Source of the DNA: Oceaniferula marina
Lineage (GTDB): Bacteria > Verrucomicrobiota > Verrucomicrobiia > Verrucomicrobiales > Akkermansiaceae
Length of the DNA stretch: 64,000 nucleotides
Assembly (NCBI RefSeq): GCF_013391475.1
Contig: NZ_JACBAZ010000001.1
Span: 296,902 to 360,901 of the forward strand
Direction: 5' to 3'
Below the pieces are notes generated by a model. That model did not search any database. It had not been told where the DNA came from and saw only the letters and a program-made list of their open reading frames with translations. The stretch's first letter is position 1; the number at the start of each line of letters is the position of its first letter. Positions 63,194-64,000 of this stretch are shown here, one piece after another. The translations under genes and the position numbers were made by a program.

Positions 63194-63793
63194 ATGCCCT
63201 TCATTCATACTGTTTCCGAATCGGAAGCTTCTGGACCCGTAAAGCAGGTCTACGAGACATCCATTGCATCCTTTGGCCGGATCGCCAATATTGTGCGTCT
63301 TCTCAGCCCGGATTCTGCGGTGATCCAGAGTTCGATGTCGCTCTACGCGAGCCTAATGAAGCGAGAGAATGCACTCAGTGCAGAGCGGCGCGAAATGCTT
63401 GCCACCATCGTTAGTCATGCCAATGACTGTTACTATGGAACACTTTTACACGCTGAGGATTTCCGCCAGGTGTCCGAATACACTGAAGCTGCAGAAATCG
63501 CCGAGCAGCTCATTTACGATTATCGGCAGGCAATGATCAGTGATGCAGACCGGGCTCTTTGCGACTACGCGATCAAGCTCACCCTGAAACCTGGTGACAT
63601 GTCCGCATTCGATGTCGAGCATTTGCGACAACATGGGTTTAGCGATGATGCGATCAATATAGCGGCTCAGGTGGTTTCGTATTTTAATTACCTCAACCGA
63701 ATTGCAGATGGTCTCGGTGTCGAGCCCGAACCGGAAATGGCTCCATCCGAAGAAACCTGGCGTGCTCTCAAAACCAACGAATATGGACTCTAG
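63194..63793 (+). CDS. AhpD-like carboxymuconolactone-decarboxylase-family protein, second cysteine missing
   Basis: The 199-residue protein from ATG 63194 is a helical AhpD/peroxidase-related fold: LSAERREMLATIVSHANDCY, then the YGTLLHAEDF segment. In the family the active site is CxxC, used for thiol redox. Here it is C79-Y-Y-G82, so the resolving cysteine is a glycine, while the following histidine (H86) is kept. Peroxidatic thiol chemistry of the two-cysteine type would be lost. The tail is acidic. It probably stands alone; the remaining 207 bp of the window show no gene. Confidence 0.82.
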   Translation: MPFIHTVSESEASGPVKQVYETSIASFGRIANIVRLLSPDSAVIQSSMSLYASLMKRENALSAERREMLATIVSHANDCYYGTLLHAEDFRQVSEYTEAAEIAEQLIYDYRQAMISDADRALCDYAIKLTLKPGDMSAFDVEHLRQHGFSDDAINIAAQVVSYFNYLNRIADGLGVEPEPEMAPSEETWRALKTNEYGL

Positions 63794-64000
63794 GGATTCC
63801 TGAACGTCTCAAACACCATAGAAGCTCTCCCCATGACTTATTTATAACTTCGCACAATGTATGTAATGCGTGGAGCATTAAAAAATGTGTTGACTGTATC
63901 ACAATAAGGGGCTTAGTCTACATCCGAATTTACGGCGTAAGCAGTTAATTCAATTTAAGACTACAAAGTCCCCGTCCCCAGGTGGTGCTGAGCGGGGCGT

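Overview
The window reads as chromosomal DNA of a Verrucomicrobium, probably a marine or polysaccharide-degrading member near Rubritalea/Akkermansiaceae. The clues are a PEP-CTERM protein ending in VPEPSS...RRRKSF, a very large protein resembling Verru_Chthon cassette protein A with a pilin-like N-terminus, a multidomain CotH/lamin-tail surface protein, a sulfatase/GH3 polysaccharide locus, a eukaryote-type (GSII) glutamine synthetase and a Bat-type operon. All family calls are by eye from sequence motifs; no database was searched.

Layout. 1-6.8 kb (+): polysaccharide-degradation locus with a 5'-truncated GH3 glycosidase, a 1469-residue sulfatase-discoidin-GH3-PA14-Fn3 fusion, then a decayed sulfatase fragment joined to a decayed glycoamylase end. 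6.9-12.1 kb (+): PEP-CTERM protein, the VccA-like protein and a small secreted companion. 12.2-14.1 kb (-): tRNA-Lys, a long Rid/chorismatase-like protein and a small unknown. 14.3-16.4 kb (+): ribF and mdh. 17-28.1 kb (+): moxR, DUF58, lipoprotein, two von Willebrand A proteins (the second fused to a TPR region), batD, batE, exbB, exbD, def and apaG. 28.2-43.1 kb (-): ispD, yqeY, GreA-like, zinc ribbon, rpsT, L,D-transpeptidase, a GT2 glycosyltransferase, a secreted unknown, the CotH protein, glnII, PP2C phosphatase, a very small kinase-like protein, miaA and an RRM RNA-binding protein. 43.5-63.8 kb (+): D,D-carboxypeptidase, phosphofructokinase, an Lrp regulator with an aminotransferase, a CPBP protease of the PEP-CTERM-associated type, nadE, a membrane TPR/beta-helix protein, two DUF3857/transglutaminase paralogues (699 and 2048 aa), htpG and an AhpD-like protein.

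The most striking signal outside genes is a roughly 203-bp interspersed repeat in three same-orientation copies (16610, 52165, 60773). It has imperfect 29-bp terminal inverted repeats and a nested internal palindrome, so it looks like a MITE. Copy 3 overlaps the end of the 2048-residue gene and supplies its last codons and stop. Copies 2 and 3 bracket the two transglutaminase paralogues.

How genes may work together: the locus at the left end would desulfate and cleave a sulfated glycan. The moxR-bat-exbBD block is a membrane-anchored AAA/VWA complex with an energy-transducing motor pair. The PP2C and mini-kinase form a possible phosphorylation pair downstream of miaA. The PEP-CTERM protein and the CPBP protease belong to the exosortase sorting pathway, although no exosortase lies in this window.
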